Program-made: the position numbers and the translations under genes | Source of the DNA: Streptomyces sp. NBC_01217 | GTDB lineage: Bacteria > Actinomycetota > Actinomycetes > Streptomycetales > Streptomycetaceae | Length of the DNA stretch: 64,000 bases | Direction: 5' to 3' | NCBI RefSeq assembly: GCF_035994185.1 | Contig: NZ_CP108538.1 | Span: 992,001-1,056,000, forward strand | Notes under the pieces: model-generated | Databases searched by the model: none | Seen by the model: the letters and a program-made list of their open reading frames with translations, nothing else | What the model was told of the DNA's origin: nothing | In this document: piece after piece, positions 25,448-34,508 of the stretch | How the letters are laid out: every line of letters begins with the position of its first letter | Position numbering within the stretch: position 1 is the stretch's first letter

Positions 25448-25470
25448 CGGGGATCACTGCGGTGACCCCG
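25448..25470. terminator. Possible terminator after the lipoprotein gene
   Basis: CGGGG pairs with CCCCG and TCAC with GTGA around a short loop, with one unpaired A; it begins about 10 nt past the stop. The stem is short and there is no U tract. Confidence 0.4.
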
Positions 25471-25563
25471 ACGACCTGGAGACGGCATCCGCAGCGCCGC
25501 CGACCACCCGCTCATTCGATCAGGGCTATGACTTGTGGTTCTCCACAAATCTGTTCCTCGAAG

Positions 25564-25743
25564 TCAGCACGGAACCAGCACCGGGTCGACGGCGTGCTGA
25601 CTCGGTGCTGACAGACTCACTCCCTGGGGCGTGCAGACGATCAGCCCGTACGGTGCGGGACCGAGAGATTGGATGACCTCCCCGTCGGTGCTCGTGGCGG
25701 TGTACGACACGAGGTCCCGTGGGCCGATCAGCTTGCTGCTCAC
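25564..25743 (-). pseudogene. N-terminal fragment of a lipocalin-like protein
   Basis: From a GTG at 25743 with GGAGG directly upstream, the frame reads SSKLIGPRDLVSYTATSTDGEVIQSLGPAPYGLIV-type sequence, the opening beta strands of small lipocalin-like proteins (usually G-x-W-x-L-V-S-Y then Y-T-x-x-G). After about 40 residues the similarity ends, the expected M-S motif is disrupted, and a stop comes at residue 60 where family members have about 140. I read it as a frameshifted, truncated gene. Confidence 0.55.
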
Positions 25744-26299
25744 CTCCTCGCAGCTCTCGCGTTGCGTCCCTGCGACCGGCCGTCGACGGTGACCGGGCGC
25801 ATGAACCGCTCGATCGCGCCCATGCCCACAGAGGTGAAGCGGCTGTCGGAGGTGCCGGGAGGAGGCCTCCACGGGCGGTGGCGTACGAGACCTCCTGCGG
25901 GATCGAAAAGGCGTTGAAGCCGCTCGACGCCCAATCGGGGTCCTGTTCGCGCAGGTTTGCATGTGGCCGGGCGCCTGGGGCGCGAGCGCACCGCATGAGG
26001 TGGGTGACGTCGATCGCCGGAGTGGACCTTCGTGTCGGTCGAAGCTGCATGATGGCGAGGTGCCGCATTCCGGGCCGATGCCGATCGGGCCCTCGGCCAG
26101 AGTGGTGGTCCGACGACGAGCGCCGACACAGGAATGTGCCATCGATGCGCGGGCCGGCGCGTACCCGCATCCGATCTTGGCGATGTGTGCCGGGGTTTCA
26201 CGCACGGCCGCCACATGCAGCTGTCCCGGTCGGGGTTCAGCACGGCCGACCTCGCCGGGACAGAACGCTGCTACGTCTGAGCATGAGCACAGGGTCGTA
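25744..26299. other. Gene-poor stretch
   Basis: No frame on either strand reads like a known protein with a credible start. A minus-strand stretch at about 26060-26250 contains Cys-rich peptide pieces but nothing I can name. The stretch lies between two truncated genes and is probably decayed coding DNA. Confidence 0.4.
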
Positions 26300-26712
26300 T
26301 TACCAGGCGCTCGCACCGCCGTCGACAACGTAGTTGGCGCCGGTGATGTAGCCCGCTCGGTCCGAAGCGAGGAACGCGGCCAGCTCGACGATCTCCTCGG
26401 GGCGGGCGAAACGCCTCAGGAGCGTCTTGCCGATGATCGCGTCCCGAGCGGCTTGGTTGTCCCCCAGGTCACGGTCGCTGGCCGGGGTCAGGACCGGGCC
26501 CGGGCTGATCGCCACCGCACGGATGCCTAGGGGGGCACCCTCCAGCGCGAGCTGCCGCGTCATGCCGATGACACCGGCGTTGGCCGCTGCATGCGCGATC
26601 ATCGGCGGTGTCGAACCCGCGATCATGCCGGCCACCGACGCGACGTTGATGATGACGCCACCACCACGACGGACCAGATGCGGCCAGGTGAACTTCGACA
26701 CAAAGAAGGCCT
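26300..26712 (-). pseudogene. C-terminal half of a short-chain dehydrogenase
   Basis: The frame encodes the second half of an SDR: FVSKFTWPHLVRRGGGVI, INVASVAGM, IGMTRQLALEGAPLGIRAV, SPGPVLTP, LLRRFARPEEIVELAAFLAS and the C-terminal YITGANYVVDGG. The NAD(P)-binding half (TGxxxGIG, NNAG) is absent; homology ends abruptly at about 26712. In addition the usual YxxxK reads H-A-A-A-N, so the catalytic Tyr and Lys are both replaced. A GTG at 26701 could open a 133-residue product but it would not be an active dehydrogenase. Confidence 0.75.
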
Positions 26713-26745
26713 GACCGCTGATGGGGTGTCCGACATCGCCTCCCC

Positions 26746-27235
26746 CGCTCGGGACGCCATTTCGATCCTCAGGCCGTTGACCTGTCGCGCGAGGTGACGA
26801 GCAGCACCTACCGGCATGCGAGTTGTCCTCTCAGCAGCGCACGTCGGCCTGCAGAAGCCGAACGGCGTCAAGTGCAACCTCGGTCGCCACATGACCGAGT
26901 GAACGACTCGCGCGGCAGCACGCTGTCCTGGCCTTCCCGGTCGCGGCCGCCTCGTAGCCGCCGCCTGACCGGGGCCGGGTGCGGCCCGACTGTCTGCGGA
27001 GCGCAGCAACAAGCCCCCCTCACGCCTACGCTCCGGGCGCTCTTCGGCGAGCGGCGCCGGCATTCAGTCGTCAGCGATCTGCTCGCCCGGTCCATATTCG
27101 AGTCCGCCACGCTGCTGCACGCAGCGCCGGGGAAGCCGGCGGACCCGTCCGGGACGGCAGCGTGGACCGGTTGACCAGCCTCATCCGTGTCCGCCGGACG
27201 GCTGACAGGTGTACGCAAGGGGACCGGCAGGTACG
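26746..27235. other. Gene-poor stretch
   Basis: About 490 nt between the SDR remnant and the NADP-dependent reductase gene. Open frames exist on both strands but have compositions typical of high-GC shadow frames; no conserved motif, signal peptide or convincing ribosome binding site was seen. Confidence 0.4.
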
Positions 27236-27952
27236 TCAGGCCTCTTCGGCGGACGTGGTCGGCACAGCGGTGCGTGCCCTGCTCACCTCTCGGCCGTACC
27301 CGGTCTCCGGGAACCGGTCGAGCATGGCGCGTAGTTCGTCGGCGCCGACTCTGGCACCGAACGGCTCGGTGCCCGGCTGCAGCCGCACACCGTCGGCGAG
27401 GGAGCCGGCGATGACGGGGTCGAAGCCGAGCGCGTGGACCAGGTGGGCGGCCGTGGCCATGTCGTCGGGGTGTTCACCGGCGATGGCGATCGCCTTGCGG
27501 TCGGCAGCCCCGGTGGGCCGTGCCTCGTCCCCGAGGTCGTGGTAGCCCATGTGGTTGAACGCCTTGACCACGCGGGAGTCCGGCAGGAACGCCTGGACCA
27601 TCTCGCTGGTGGAGGTGCGCGGGTCGGTGAAGTCGTCGCGTACGCCGTCGACTTCCCACCAGTAGTTCATGGCGTCGAGGACGAGTTTGCCCCGCAGCGC
27701 CTCCACCGGGATGCTGCGGTACTTGCCCAGGGGGAGGGCCAGGATCGCCACGTCGGCCCCTGCGGCGGCCTCGGCCGCGGCGACCGCGACCCCGCCGGGG
27801 GCGAGGACCTCCACGGTGAGAGCGATGGCGTCGGCGTCCCCCGAGCCTGCGATCAGCACGCGACAGCCCGCCGCCAGGGCGCGGCGGGCCAGTACGGTTC
27901 CCACCTTGCCGGCGCCCAGGATGCCGATCGTGCACACATCTGTGATGTCCAT
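27236..27952 (-). CDS. NADP-dependent reductase, F420-reductase-like (NPD-binding fold)
   Basis: 238 residues; ATG 27952 with GAAGGAA upstream. The N-terminal Rossmann motif [19 protein letters not shown] is followed by [10 protein letters not shown] (second dinucleotide loop), [27 protein letters not shown] and [12 protein letters not shown]. The pattern matches the family containing F420H2:NADP oxidoreductase (Fno) and its many actinobacterial relatives. It is the last gene of a minus-strand pair with a luciferase-like oxidoreductase 24 nt upstream, a family whose members often use F420 or FMN, so a shared reductive pathway is plausible. Substrate unknown. Confidence 0.85.
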   Translation of the reverse strand: MDITDVCTIGILGAGKVGTVLARRALAAGCRVLIAGSGDADAIALTVEVLAPGGVAVAAAEAAAGADVAILALPLGKYRSIPVEALRGKLVLDAMNYWWEVDGVRDDFTDPRTSTSEMVQAFLPDSRVVKAFNHMGYHDLGDEARPTGAADRKAIAIAGEHPDDMATAAHLVHALGFDPVIAGSLADGVRLQPGTEPFGARVGADELRAMLDRFPETGYGREVSRARTAVPTTSAEEA

Positions 27953-27976
27953 CGAATTCCTTCGGGTTCCTTCGGG

Positions 27977-29008
27977 TCAGCCGGCCAGCATGTCGCGGAC
28001 CCGGGGGATCACCTTCGTGCCGTACAGCTCGACCGTGCGAAGGCGGGCGCTGACAGGCAGCGCTCCCGCGGTGTAGAGGAGATCGAACCGGCCGACGCCG
28101 AGCTTGCGGACGACACCGGCGATCTTGCGAGCGACCGTCTCGGGTGAGCCGATGTAGAGGGAGCCGTGCTCGATCTCGGCCTCGTACTCGGACCGGCGCA
28201 GCGGCGGCCAGCCGCGCAGCGCGCCGATGCGGTCGCGGATCTCCCGGTACGGCTGCCAGTAGACCTCCCGGGCCTCTTCGTCGGTGTCGGCGACGAAGCC
28301 CGGCGAGTGCATGCCCACCGGATGGGCGGTGGTGCCGAACTGGGCCGTCGCGCGCCGGTAGAGGTCGACGTAGGGGACGAAGCGCTCGGGGGAACCGCCG
28401 ATGATCGCGAGCATCAGCGAAAGGTTGTGGCGCGCGGTGCGGACGACCGACTGGGGCGAGCCGCCGACACCGACCCAGGTCGTCAGGTGTCCGGACTCGG
28501 TCCGGGGGAAGACCTCGGCGTCTTTCAGAGGAGCCCGTACGGTGCCCTTCCAGGTGACGGGTTCCTCCTTGAGGAGTCGCACGAACAGGTCGAGCTTCTC
28601 CTCGAACAACACCTCGTAGTCACTCAGGTCGTAACCGAACAGGGGGAACGACTCGGTGGAGGAGCCACGGCCGAGGATGACCTCGGCGCGGCCCCCGGAG
28701 AGCGCGTCGACCGTCGCGAAGCGCTGGAACACGCGGACCGGGTCGTCCGAGCTCAGCACGGTCACGCCCGAGGAAAGGCGGATGCGCCGGGTGCGCGTGG
28801 CGATACCGGCGAGCACGGTCTCCGGCGTGGACACCGCCCACTCGGGGCGGTGATGTTCGCCGACGGCGAGCACGTCGACGCCGATGTCGTCCGCGAGAAC
28901 GGCTTCGTCGACGACCTGCCGGATCGCCCCGGCGTGGGTGAGCAGGGCACCGAAGTCGTCCACGGGCACGTCACCGAACGTGTCCAGGCCGAGAACGAGG
29001 TCAGACAT
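27977..29008 (-). CDS. LLM-class flavin-dependent oxidoreductase
   Basis: 343 residues; ATG 29008 with AAGGAG. Luciferase-like TIM barrel: LGLDTFGDVP, DVLAVGEHHRPEW, LSSGVTVLSSDDPVRVFQRFATVDALSGGRAE and ILGRGSSTESFPLFGYDL are hallmarks of the group including CE1758-type reductases. GSPETVARKIAGVVRKLGVGRFDLLY closes the barrel. Length is normal and no motif is missing. It is probably co-transcribed with the NADP-dependent reductase downstream. Directly upstream on the same strand is the wreck of a second, related gene (29012-29330). Confidence 0.88.
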   Translation of the reverse strand: MSDLVLGLDTFGDVPVDDFGALLTHAGAIRQVVDEAVLADDIGVDVLAVGEHHRPEWAVSTPETVLAGIATRTRRIRLSSGVTVLSSDDPVRVFQRFATVDALSGGRAEVILGRGSSTESFPLFGYDLSDYEVLFEEKLDLFVRLLKEEPVTWKGTVRAPLKDAEVFPRTESGHLTTWVGVGGSPQSVVRTARHNLSLMLAIIGGSPERFVPYVDLYRRATAQFGTTAHPVGMHSPGFVADTDEEAREVYWQPYREIRDRIGALRGWPPLRRSEYEAEIEHGSLYIGSPETVARKIAGVVRKLGVGRFDLLYTAGALPVSARLRTVELYGTKVIPRVRDMLAG

Positions 29009-29011
29009 GGG

Positions 29012-29330
29012 AGGGCTCCTTGGTGAGCAGTTCCCGCACACGCGGGGCGACTTCGCGGCCCAGCAGTCCGATCACGCGAGCGCGGGTCCGGCGAGGCGAT
29101 CTTGGCAATCTTGCGGGCGACGGTCTCTGGGGAGCCGACGCAGAGCGTGCCGCCGGTGTTGGCGATGAGACCTGAGGAGTGCTGGCCGACGGGGTTGCGG
29201 GTGGTGTCCGGACTGCTTGAACGCCCGGTGGTAGAGGTCTACGTGGCCGGCGAAACGCTGCGGGCGTCCGCCGACGAGGCCGGCATCAGGGGCGGGCCGA
29301 AGCGAGCGGTTCGCCGTCATGATGTCCTTC
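29012..29330 (-). pseudogene. Shattered paralogue of the LLM oxidoreductase
   Basis: The minus strand carries two recognisable blocks in different frames: GLVGGRPQRFAGHVDLYHRA, matching IIGGSPERFVPYVDLYRRA of the intact gene downstream, and IANTGGTLCVGSPETVARKI, matching SLYIGSPETVARKI. Their order is right, but the DNA between and around them is deleted and frameshifted. This is a remnant of a second luciferase-like gene that stood in tandem with 27977-29008. Confidence 0.7.
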
Positions 29331-29370
29331 CCCTGGCGGCTCCCGGACGGCTGACCATCCGGATTTTTCA

Positions 29371-29410
29371 TTGACTAGTCAAGTATCTCTCGATATGATT
29401 GACGTGTCAA
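29371..29410. promoter_or_regulatory. Two MarR-type operators TTGAC-NN-GTCAA
   Basis: TTGACTAGTCAA (29371-29382) is a perfect 12-bp palindrome; TTGACGTGTCAA (29399-29410) has the same arms. Their centres are 28 bp apart. They lie between the minus-strand LLM genes and the MarR remnant. A third copy is at 35132-35143. Confidence 0.65.
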
Positions 29411-29427
29411 TCGAGAGCGTGTCAGCA

Positions 29428-29860
29428 ATGGGTCGGCGACACAGGGCATACCCCACGGCCGAGGAGCTGCGGATCTGGCGCGACTTCATCGAGACCGCGC
29501 AGACACTCCGCGCCGAGCTCACTACGCGTCTGCACAGGGAATCCTCGCTCTCCTCGGGAGACCATTCGGTGCTGCTCGCACTGAGTGAGGCGACCGCTCG
29601 CGGTTGCGTCCCTCCGTGTTGGCGAAGGTCCTCGGCTGGGACCGCAGCCGCCTCTCCCACCGGCTCGGGCGCATGGAGCGCCGCGGTCTGATACGCCGCG
29701 AGGAGTGCGCCACCGACAGCCGTGGCGCCGAGGCAGTACTCAGCGACGAGGGGCCCCAGGCCTTCCGAGTGGCGGCGCTACCCGGCCAGTTGCGCGGCCC
29801 GCCGGGCCAGGGGGCGAAGTGGCCTCCTTCGCCGACCTCGCTCCTTCGGCAACGCCGACG
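29428..29860 (+). pseudogene. Frameshifted MarR-family regulator
   Basis: From ATG 29428 the first part reads AYPTAEELRIWRDFIETAQTLRAELTTRLHRESSLS, a normal MarR N-terminus. At about 29590 the sequence continues in another frame with RPSVLAKVLGWDRSRLSHRL, the recognition-helix region, then GRMERRGLIRREECATDSRGAE (the wing). A second shift near 29790 leads to VASFADLA of the C-terminal dimer helix. Two frameshifts make a functional product unlikely. Palindromic operators just upstream suggest it once regulated itself and the divergent LLM genes. Confidence 0.75.
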
Positions 29861-29865
29861 TCAGG

Positions 29866-30297
29866 AACGCGGTGACCCTCTACCACGGCGACACCGTCGT
29901 CCGGGCCTCCGGCACCGACGCCATCGGCAGCCCCGATTCCCGCTCGCGCCGCCGCCCGAGGAGCTGCGGTACCGCCTGGTCCCGGAGAACTCCCGGGCGG
30001 CCTGGAGGCACAACTACTCGACCAGCACGCCGATGCAGCTGGACTACGCCGTCGCAGGACGGAGACGGCGCCGGAAAGGCCGGACGCTACACCGGCATCG
30101 CCGCCTCCCCCTCGCACCTGCCTGGTGGTCCCGGCTCCGGCTCCGTCCGCAAGGCCGGTGTGGACGTCTCCTACGACGACGGTGCCACCGGGCAGGCAAA
30201 CGGGGCCCACAGCGACGGGGCACGACCGCAGGCCGGGCGGGCTCGCCCGGCCGTCGACGCGCCCGCCACTCCCAGCTCCACGCCTGGCTCCGGCTGA
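29866..30297 (+). pseudogene. C-terminal debris of an S8-type serine peptidase
   Basis: Pieces in alternating frames: AVTLYHGDTVV, then PEELRYRLVPENSRAAW and RHNYSTSTPMQLDYAV, then AGKAGRYTG, GSVRKAGVDVSYDDGATG. In Streptomyces subtilisin-like exported peptidases the order YRL...W..STST...LDY..P and VSYDDGATW occurs in the C-terminal beta domain. The catalytic domain is absent and at least two frameshifts are needed, so only debris remains. The following 330 nt (30298-30630) show no gene but contain a TTGACA element at 30538 ahead of the glyoxalase gene. Confidence 0.5.
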
Positions 30298-30630
30298 CGG
30301 GTTCACGGCGGTGGCGGCCACGTCGGGAGGGCTCAGGGTCCTCATGGATCCGTGCCGCCCCGGAGGCCGGACGTGGAGGCCATGCCGGAGGGGCTACGCC
30401 CCCGTCTCGCACGCACGGCCAGACGACGCACACGTGCCTCGCGCACGTCGGGGTACGTCATCCGACCGGCCGACTGCCCGACCATCCGGGCACCGGGAGC
30501 CCCGCGCAAAGGAATCGACGACCACGCCGTAACCTGCTTGACAGGTGATGAGGGAACCGCCAAGCTCATCATCACTTCCACAGGTGACGTACATCAACGC
30601 GACACCTCCGGCCAGGAGATCGAAAGCGCA

Positions 30631-31074
30631 ATGGACCTGAAACTCGAAGTTGTGGTGCTGCCTGTTTCCGACGTCGACCGGGCCAAGGCCTTCTACGGGG
30701 CGCTCGGCTTTCGCCTGGACGTCGACTACATCGCCGACGACAGCTACCGGGTGGTGCACCTGACCCCTCCCGGCTCACAGAGCTCGATCCTCTTCGGCAC
30801 CGGTGTCACCACGGCCGCACCGGGGTCGGTGCAAGGGCTGCACCTCATCGTGGACGACATCGAGGAGGCCCACGCCGACCTCGTCGCCCGCGGCATCGAC
30901 ATGGGCGAGGTCTTCCACGACGCCGGCGGGGTCTTCCACCGCGGCACGGAGGAGGGCCGGGTCAGCGGTCCGCACCCGACGCGCGCCAGCTACAGCTCGT
31001 TCGCCGCGTTCAGCGACCCGGACGGCAACGGGTGGGTGCTTCAGGAAGTGACCACGCGCCTTCCCGGACGCTGA
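30631..31074 (+). CDS. Glyoxalase/VOC-family protein
   Basis: 147 residues; ATG 30631 with CAGGAGAT at 30613-30620. Paired beta-alpha-beta-beta-beta units are visible: LEVVVLPVSDVDRAKAFYGALGFRLD opens the first and LHLIVDDIEEAHADLVARGIDMGEVF the second; FAAFSDPDGNGWVLQEV is the closing strand with the usual metal-side Glu. This DPDGNGW-type VOC group is common in Streptomyces and includes proteins of unknown substrate. It stands alone on the + strand after a stretch of decayed genes. Confidence 0.85.
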   Translation: MDLKLEVVVLPVSDVDRAKAFYGALGFRLDVDYIADDSYRVVHLTPPGSQSSILFGTGVTTAAPGSVQGLHLIVDDIEEAHADLVARGIDMGEVFHDAGGVFHRGTEEGRVSGPHPTRASYSSFAAFSDPDGNGWVLQEVTTRLPGR

Positions 31075-31123
31075 CGGCGAGTCGACACCAGAACCGGGGA
31101 CCGGACCCCGCAGCGGGGCGGCG

Positions 31124-31315
31124 TGCCATGTGGTCGTCTTCGGCGCCGGCCCGGTCGGCGAGAACGTGGCCGACCGTACCCGCACCGCCGGGCTCCGCGC
31201 GGAGATCGTGGAGCGTGAGCTGCTCGGCGGGGAAAGCTCCTTCTGTCCCTGCGAACCCGGCAAAGCGCTGCTGCGGACCGCGGCGCACGGCTCTTGGGTG
31301 GACCTGCGTCCCTGA
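31124..31315 (+). pseudogene. N-terminal fragment of a disulfide oxidoreductase (lipoamide dehydrogenase-like)
   Basis: The frame reads VVVFGAGPVGENVADRTRTAG, LRAEIVERELLGGE and GKALLRTAA, the FAD-binding start of pyridine-nucleotide-disulfide oxidoreductases. The redox motif normally C-x4-C reads S-x4-C, so the first Cys is Ser. After 60 residues a stop follows, and the remaining 400 residues of the family are missing. It follows the glyoxalase gene by 50 nt. Confidence 0.75.
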
Positions 31316-31950
31316 CGTTCCGAGCCATTCCGGTGCTCCGTCGTACTGCGGCCGGAACTGCACATACGTCCTCCGAGGCACGCCGGCAACTGGTTCGAGG
31401 AGATGTCCGGGGCGAAGGTCGGCCACCACGTGGCCGCCATCGCCCTGTTCGCCCAGGCACAGGTGCCCGGACGCATCACATCTGCCACATGACACGAGCC
31501 GCTGGTCCGGGCGGATATGAAGCGTTGCGCGGGGATCCGCAGAAGGGGCCTTCAGGCTTCCGCGGCTGGGGGCCGCAACCGCGGGACGCCGACCGATGGA
31601 CCAGGTCGGCCAAGGGGTCGCCGCCGCTCAGCCCTGTCTCGGTGCGCTGAAAGTACGGCAGCAGTTCGTCGCACGACCGCCCTTGGCCCCGTGCTCACTC
31701 CACGTCTGGCCCACGACAACCCTGCCGGCGGCGGGACGTGGAGACGACTGCCACGGGGCGCCGCCGGCTGCCGCCGTGCACTGCACACTGCGCGCACCCC
31801 CGCACACACGCGTGACCGACCGTGGACAGATGTGTTCCGTTCACCCGCGCCCGTGACCGACCGGGGTCTCCCGCGGATGCGACATGCGGCCGACACGAGC
31901 AGCATGGGTCGAGGCAGCCGTCCGCGGACGCGGACGCCCTCCTCGATTGC
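31316..31950. other. Gene-poor stretch
   Basis: No recognisable gene on either strand. A short + strand piece at about 31385-31490 (NWFEEMSGAKVGHHVA) looks protein-like but has no start and no family I can name. The rest has mixed frame composition typical of decayed DNA. Confidence 0.4.
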
Positions 31951-31969
31951 AGCAATGGCAGGAGTGGAC

Positions 31970-32662
31970 ATGGCGGCGAAGCTACTGTTTGTGATGACCG
32001 GAGCCTCTTACTGGACGCTCAAGGACGGCACCAGGCACGCGACCGGTTACTGGGCCGAGGAGTTCGCGGCCCCCTACAAGGCGTTCACGGATGCCGGCCA
32101 CCAGGTCACGGTGGCGACCCCCAACGGCGTGGTTCCGACCGTGGACATGATGAGCCTGCGCCCCGACATGGCCGGCAGTGCCGAGACCGCCCTCGAACTG
32201 GAGGAGATCATCCGCTCCGCGGAGGAGATGCGGCGGCCGATACAGCTGTCGAACGCTCGCCTGGAGGACTACGACGCCGTCTACTTCCCCGGCGGCCACG
32301 GTCCCATGGAGGACCTTTGGGAGAACCCCGACGCGGGCCGGCTGCTTGCTGCGGCGCTCGGTTCGGGCAAGCCTCTCGCCGTCGTCTGCCACGCACCGGC
32401 AGCGATGCTGTCCACCAGGTTCCACAGCGTCTCCCCCTTCGCCGGCTACCGGATCACCGCCTTCACCAACGACGAGGAGGACGCTGTCGGGCTGGCTTCC
32501 CGGGCGCGGTGGCTGCTGGAGGACGAGTTGAAAACGCTCGGCGTGGACTTCGTCCGCGGCGAGATGTGGAAGCCGTACACGATCGTGGACCGCAACCTGT
32601 ACACGGGGCAGAACCCCGCGTCGGCCGCGGCCCTGGCGGTCGAACTGCTGAAGGTCCTGTAG
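31970..32662 (+). CDS. DJ-1/PfpI-family class I glutamine-amidotransferase-like protein
   Basis: 230 residues; ATG 31970 with AGGAG at 31960-31964 (an in-frame ATG at 31955 is less well spaced). The DJ-1 fold is shown by KLLFVMTGASYWTLKDG, VTVATPNG, YDAVYFPGGHGPMEDL and the nucleophile elbow VVCHAPAAML with the reactive Cys. FAGYRITAFTNDEEDAVG and FVRGEMWKPYTIVDRNLYTGQNPASA complete the family signature of the Hsp31/YhbO-like type-1 branch. Such proteins act as glyoxalases/deglycases or chaperones; which applies here is open. Confidence 0.88.
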   Translation: MAAKLLFVMTGASYWTLKDGTRHATGYWAEEFAAPYKAFTDAGHQVTVATPNGVVPTVDMMSLRPDMAGSAETALELEEIIRSAEEMRRPIQLSNARLEDYDAVYFPGGHGPMEDLWENPDAGRLLAAALGSGKPLAVVCHAPAAMLSTRFHSVSPFAGYRITAFTNDEEDAVGLASRARWLLEDELKTLGVDFVRGEMWKPYTIVDRNLYTGQNPASAAALAVELLKVL

Positions 32663-32830
32663 GCGGCCCTGCGACGGGCACTCCCCCGCGTCGTCGCGGC
32701 CGACATCCTGGGCGAGCCCCTTGAGGCCGACTGTACGGCGGTACCCGGGTGGTCTTCACCGACCCGCAGCCGGCGGCGCGACACCACCCATGAGGGAATC
32801 CTGGTCAACAACGCCGACATCATCGACACC

Positions 32831-32945
32831 GTGGCAGCCACACCTCACGCACAGTTCGGCAAGCTGCCCGAGCGCATCGGGCCCGAGGACACGGCCGAGG
32901 AGAGGACGCACGACCGGGTGCCGATGTCTCATCGAGGTGGTCGCC
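32831..32945 (+). pseudogene. Fragment of a small acidic protein, paralogue of 37880-38056
   Basis: The + frame reads QFGKLPERIGPEDTAEERTHDRVP, matching QRFGTLPERIRLEDMTEERPAVSHD of the intact small gene at 37880-38056. The conserved C-terminal ADEWLVR motif is missing and the sequence then becomes Arg-rich nonsense. The surrounding 32663-33021 has no other gene. Confidence 0.55.
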
Positions 32946-33021
32946 GTCGCCCGCTTCCCCGCCACGACAGCGACCGCCTCACCATGCGCACCCGGAACCG
33001 CCCGAGTACGCGCAGGACGGC

Positions 33022-33573
33022 TCAGCTCTCCGTGCTGCGCTGACGGGCCCGGTAGGCGGCGGCCTTGACCCGGTTGCCGCAGGTCTTCATGGAGCACCAT
33101 TCCCGCCGGGGGCCGCGCGAGCGGTCGAAATAGACCTGGGTGCACTCCGGGCGGGAGCACTCGCGCAGCAGCGCGCCCTCCACTCCCCCGAGGATCTCCA
33201 CGGTCTCCCGGGCCAGGACCGCGAGACCCTGGGCAACGGAACCTGTGCGGCGACGCCTGCCGTCGGCGCCCAGCTGCACCCGCACCGGCAGGCCTGCCGC
33301 CTGCCGGTTCACCTCGGCGAGCGCCGCGGCAGGCAGGGGTTCGCCGGCCAGACGCGACGCGACCACCGCGTAGATGGCCTCTCGCAGATCCAGGGCGGTC
33401 GCGAGGTCGGCCTCGTCGACGCCGGGAGTCTCGTCGAGCATGCCGGACTCCACGAACCAGTCGCCGAGCGATTCAGGGCGTGCGAGCATTTCCCTCGGCG
33501 CCTCGTTGCGGCGTGCGCGCAGCGTTCCGACGAAGTCGAGGAAGAGCGTCCCGCAGGGAAATGCATGATTCAC
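33022..33573 (-). CDS. CGNR zinc-finger protein with ABATE domain
   Basis: 183 residues from GTG 33573 (a longer start at 33633 is possible). The N-terminal domain FPCGTLFLDFVGTLRAR is the stress-response ABATE domain. The C-terminal 45 residues hold the zinc finger: ECSRPECTQVYFDRSRGPRREWCSM and the name-giving KTCGNRVKAAAYRAR, with four Cys for Zn and a basic DNA-binding helix. These proteins are putative transcription regulators. It is divergent from a MarR gene across a 228-nt gap, so both may share regulatory DNA. Confidence 0.88.
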   Translation of the reverse strand: MNHAFPCGTLFLDFVGTLRARRNEAPREMLARPESLGDWFVESGMLDETPGVDEADLATALDLREAIYAVVASRLAGEPLPAAALAEVNRQAAGLPVRVQLGADGRRRRTGSVAQGLAVLARETVEILGGVEGALLRECSRPECTQVYFDRSRGPRREWCSMKTCGNRVKAAAYRARQRSTES

Positions 33574-33801
33574 GTCACCACTCTGACCGGTGATAAGTGA
33601 AAATGCAAACCCCGGACCGGACGCCGCCATCTGCCCCCTGACCTCCACCCGCCGCGCACATCCGACCCGCCGGACAACCGACGCCCACCCCTCAATCGGC
33701 CGGCGCCCCGCCAGTGTCGAGCCGGTGACCTGCCGGGCGCTTCCGGTGGCAACTGACGAGGACCGGACAAGCGGTCGGTTGTAGCCAATTAGACTGTGCC
33801 C

Positions 33802-34260
33802 ATGGCAGACACGGCGGCGATCAAGCCCCTCAATCAGGATGAGGAAGCGTTCCTCCGCGCTCTTGGCCGGGTAATGACATACCTGCCGCGCGTCGTCGAC
33901 GCCGACATGGCCGCGGATCAGCCGATCACCGGCAGCGAATACATGGTGCTGGTTCATCTCTCCGAGGCACCGCAGAACCACATGCGTATGAGTGAGCTCG
34001 CCAATGCGTGCGGGCTGTCCTTGAGCGGCGTGACCCGAATCGTGAAACGCCTGGAGGCTCAGTCGTTCGTGCTCCGCGAGAAATCTTTGGACGACGGACG
34101 GGCCTGGCTCGCGGTCCTCACCAGTGACGGCTGGACGTGCTTGAAGCAGGCATGGCCCACGAATCTCGCGAGCGTGCGGCGGCACATCTTCTCCCGCCTC
34201 GAAGGCTGTGACATCGCCGCCGCCGCCAAGGCCCTGGAGCGCATCGCCTCGGCTGACTGA
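33802..34260 (+). CDS. MarR-family regulator (paralogue A)
   Basis: 152 residues from ATG 33802 (GTG 33796 adds two residues). No ribosome binding site; TTAGACT at 33789-33795 fits a -10 box, so the mRNA may be leaderless. Winged-helix features: GSEYMVLVHLSEAP, RMSELANACGLSLSGVTRIVKRLEAQSFV (recognition helix) and REKSLDDGRAWLAVLT (wing). The C-terminal AWPTNLASVRRH block and the rest are close to the regulator at 35810-36280, so the two are paralogues flanking the FMN reductase gene. Confidence 0.88.
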   Translation: MADTAAIKPLNQDEEAFLRALGRVMTYLPRVVDADMAADQPITGSEYMVLVHLSEAPQNHMRMSELANACGLSLSGVTRIVKRLEAQSFVLREKSLDDGRAWLAVLTSDGWTCLKQAWPTNLASVRRHIFSRLEGCDIAAAAKALERIASAD

Positions 34261-34508
34261 GTACGGAGTCGCCGGTCAAATACACGGCACCTCGGCATCG
34301 GAGTCGCGGAGAGGCCGGACCCTGGCGAGTGAGGCACCTGGGACCGGTCGCCGACGGCCTCCCGGTCCGGCCGCGGCTCAGGACGATTCCCATGGCCTGT
34401 ACGCACAGCGAGGCCAGCAGCAGGCTCGGCCGGGCCCTCCGCCCTACGAGCCCTGCCCGCAGGGCGGAGGAGGGGACGGCCGCCAGGCCCACGGGCAGGC
34501 CGCGGTCT

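Noticed and set aside
26060..26250. Cys-rich minus-strand peptide pieces resembling the end of a short-chain-fatty-acid regulator
   Set aside because: The resemblance (IGxGPEC) is too short, no helix-turn-helix or start is found; not reported as a gene.
30530..30600. Two ACAGGTGA direct repeats and a GATGAG/CTCATC stem before the glyoxalase gene
   Set aside because: Possibly regulatory with TTGACA at 30538, but no convincing -10 box at the right spacing and no neighbouring regulator to link them to.
34330..34500. Minus-strand stretch PSLLLASLCVQAMGIVLSRG, like a transporter helix
   Set aside because: Only one helix-like segment, no start, no second motif; could be chance in Leu/Ala-rich high-GC DNA.
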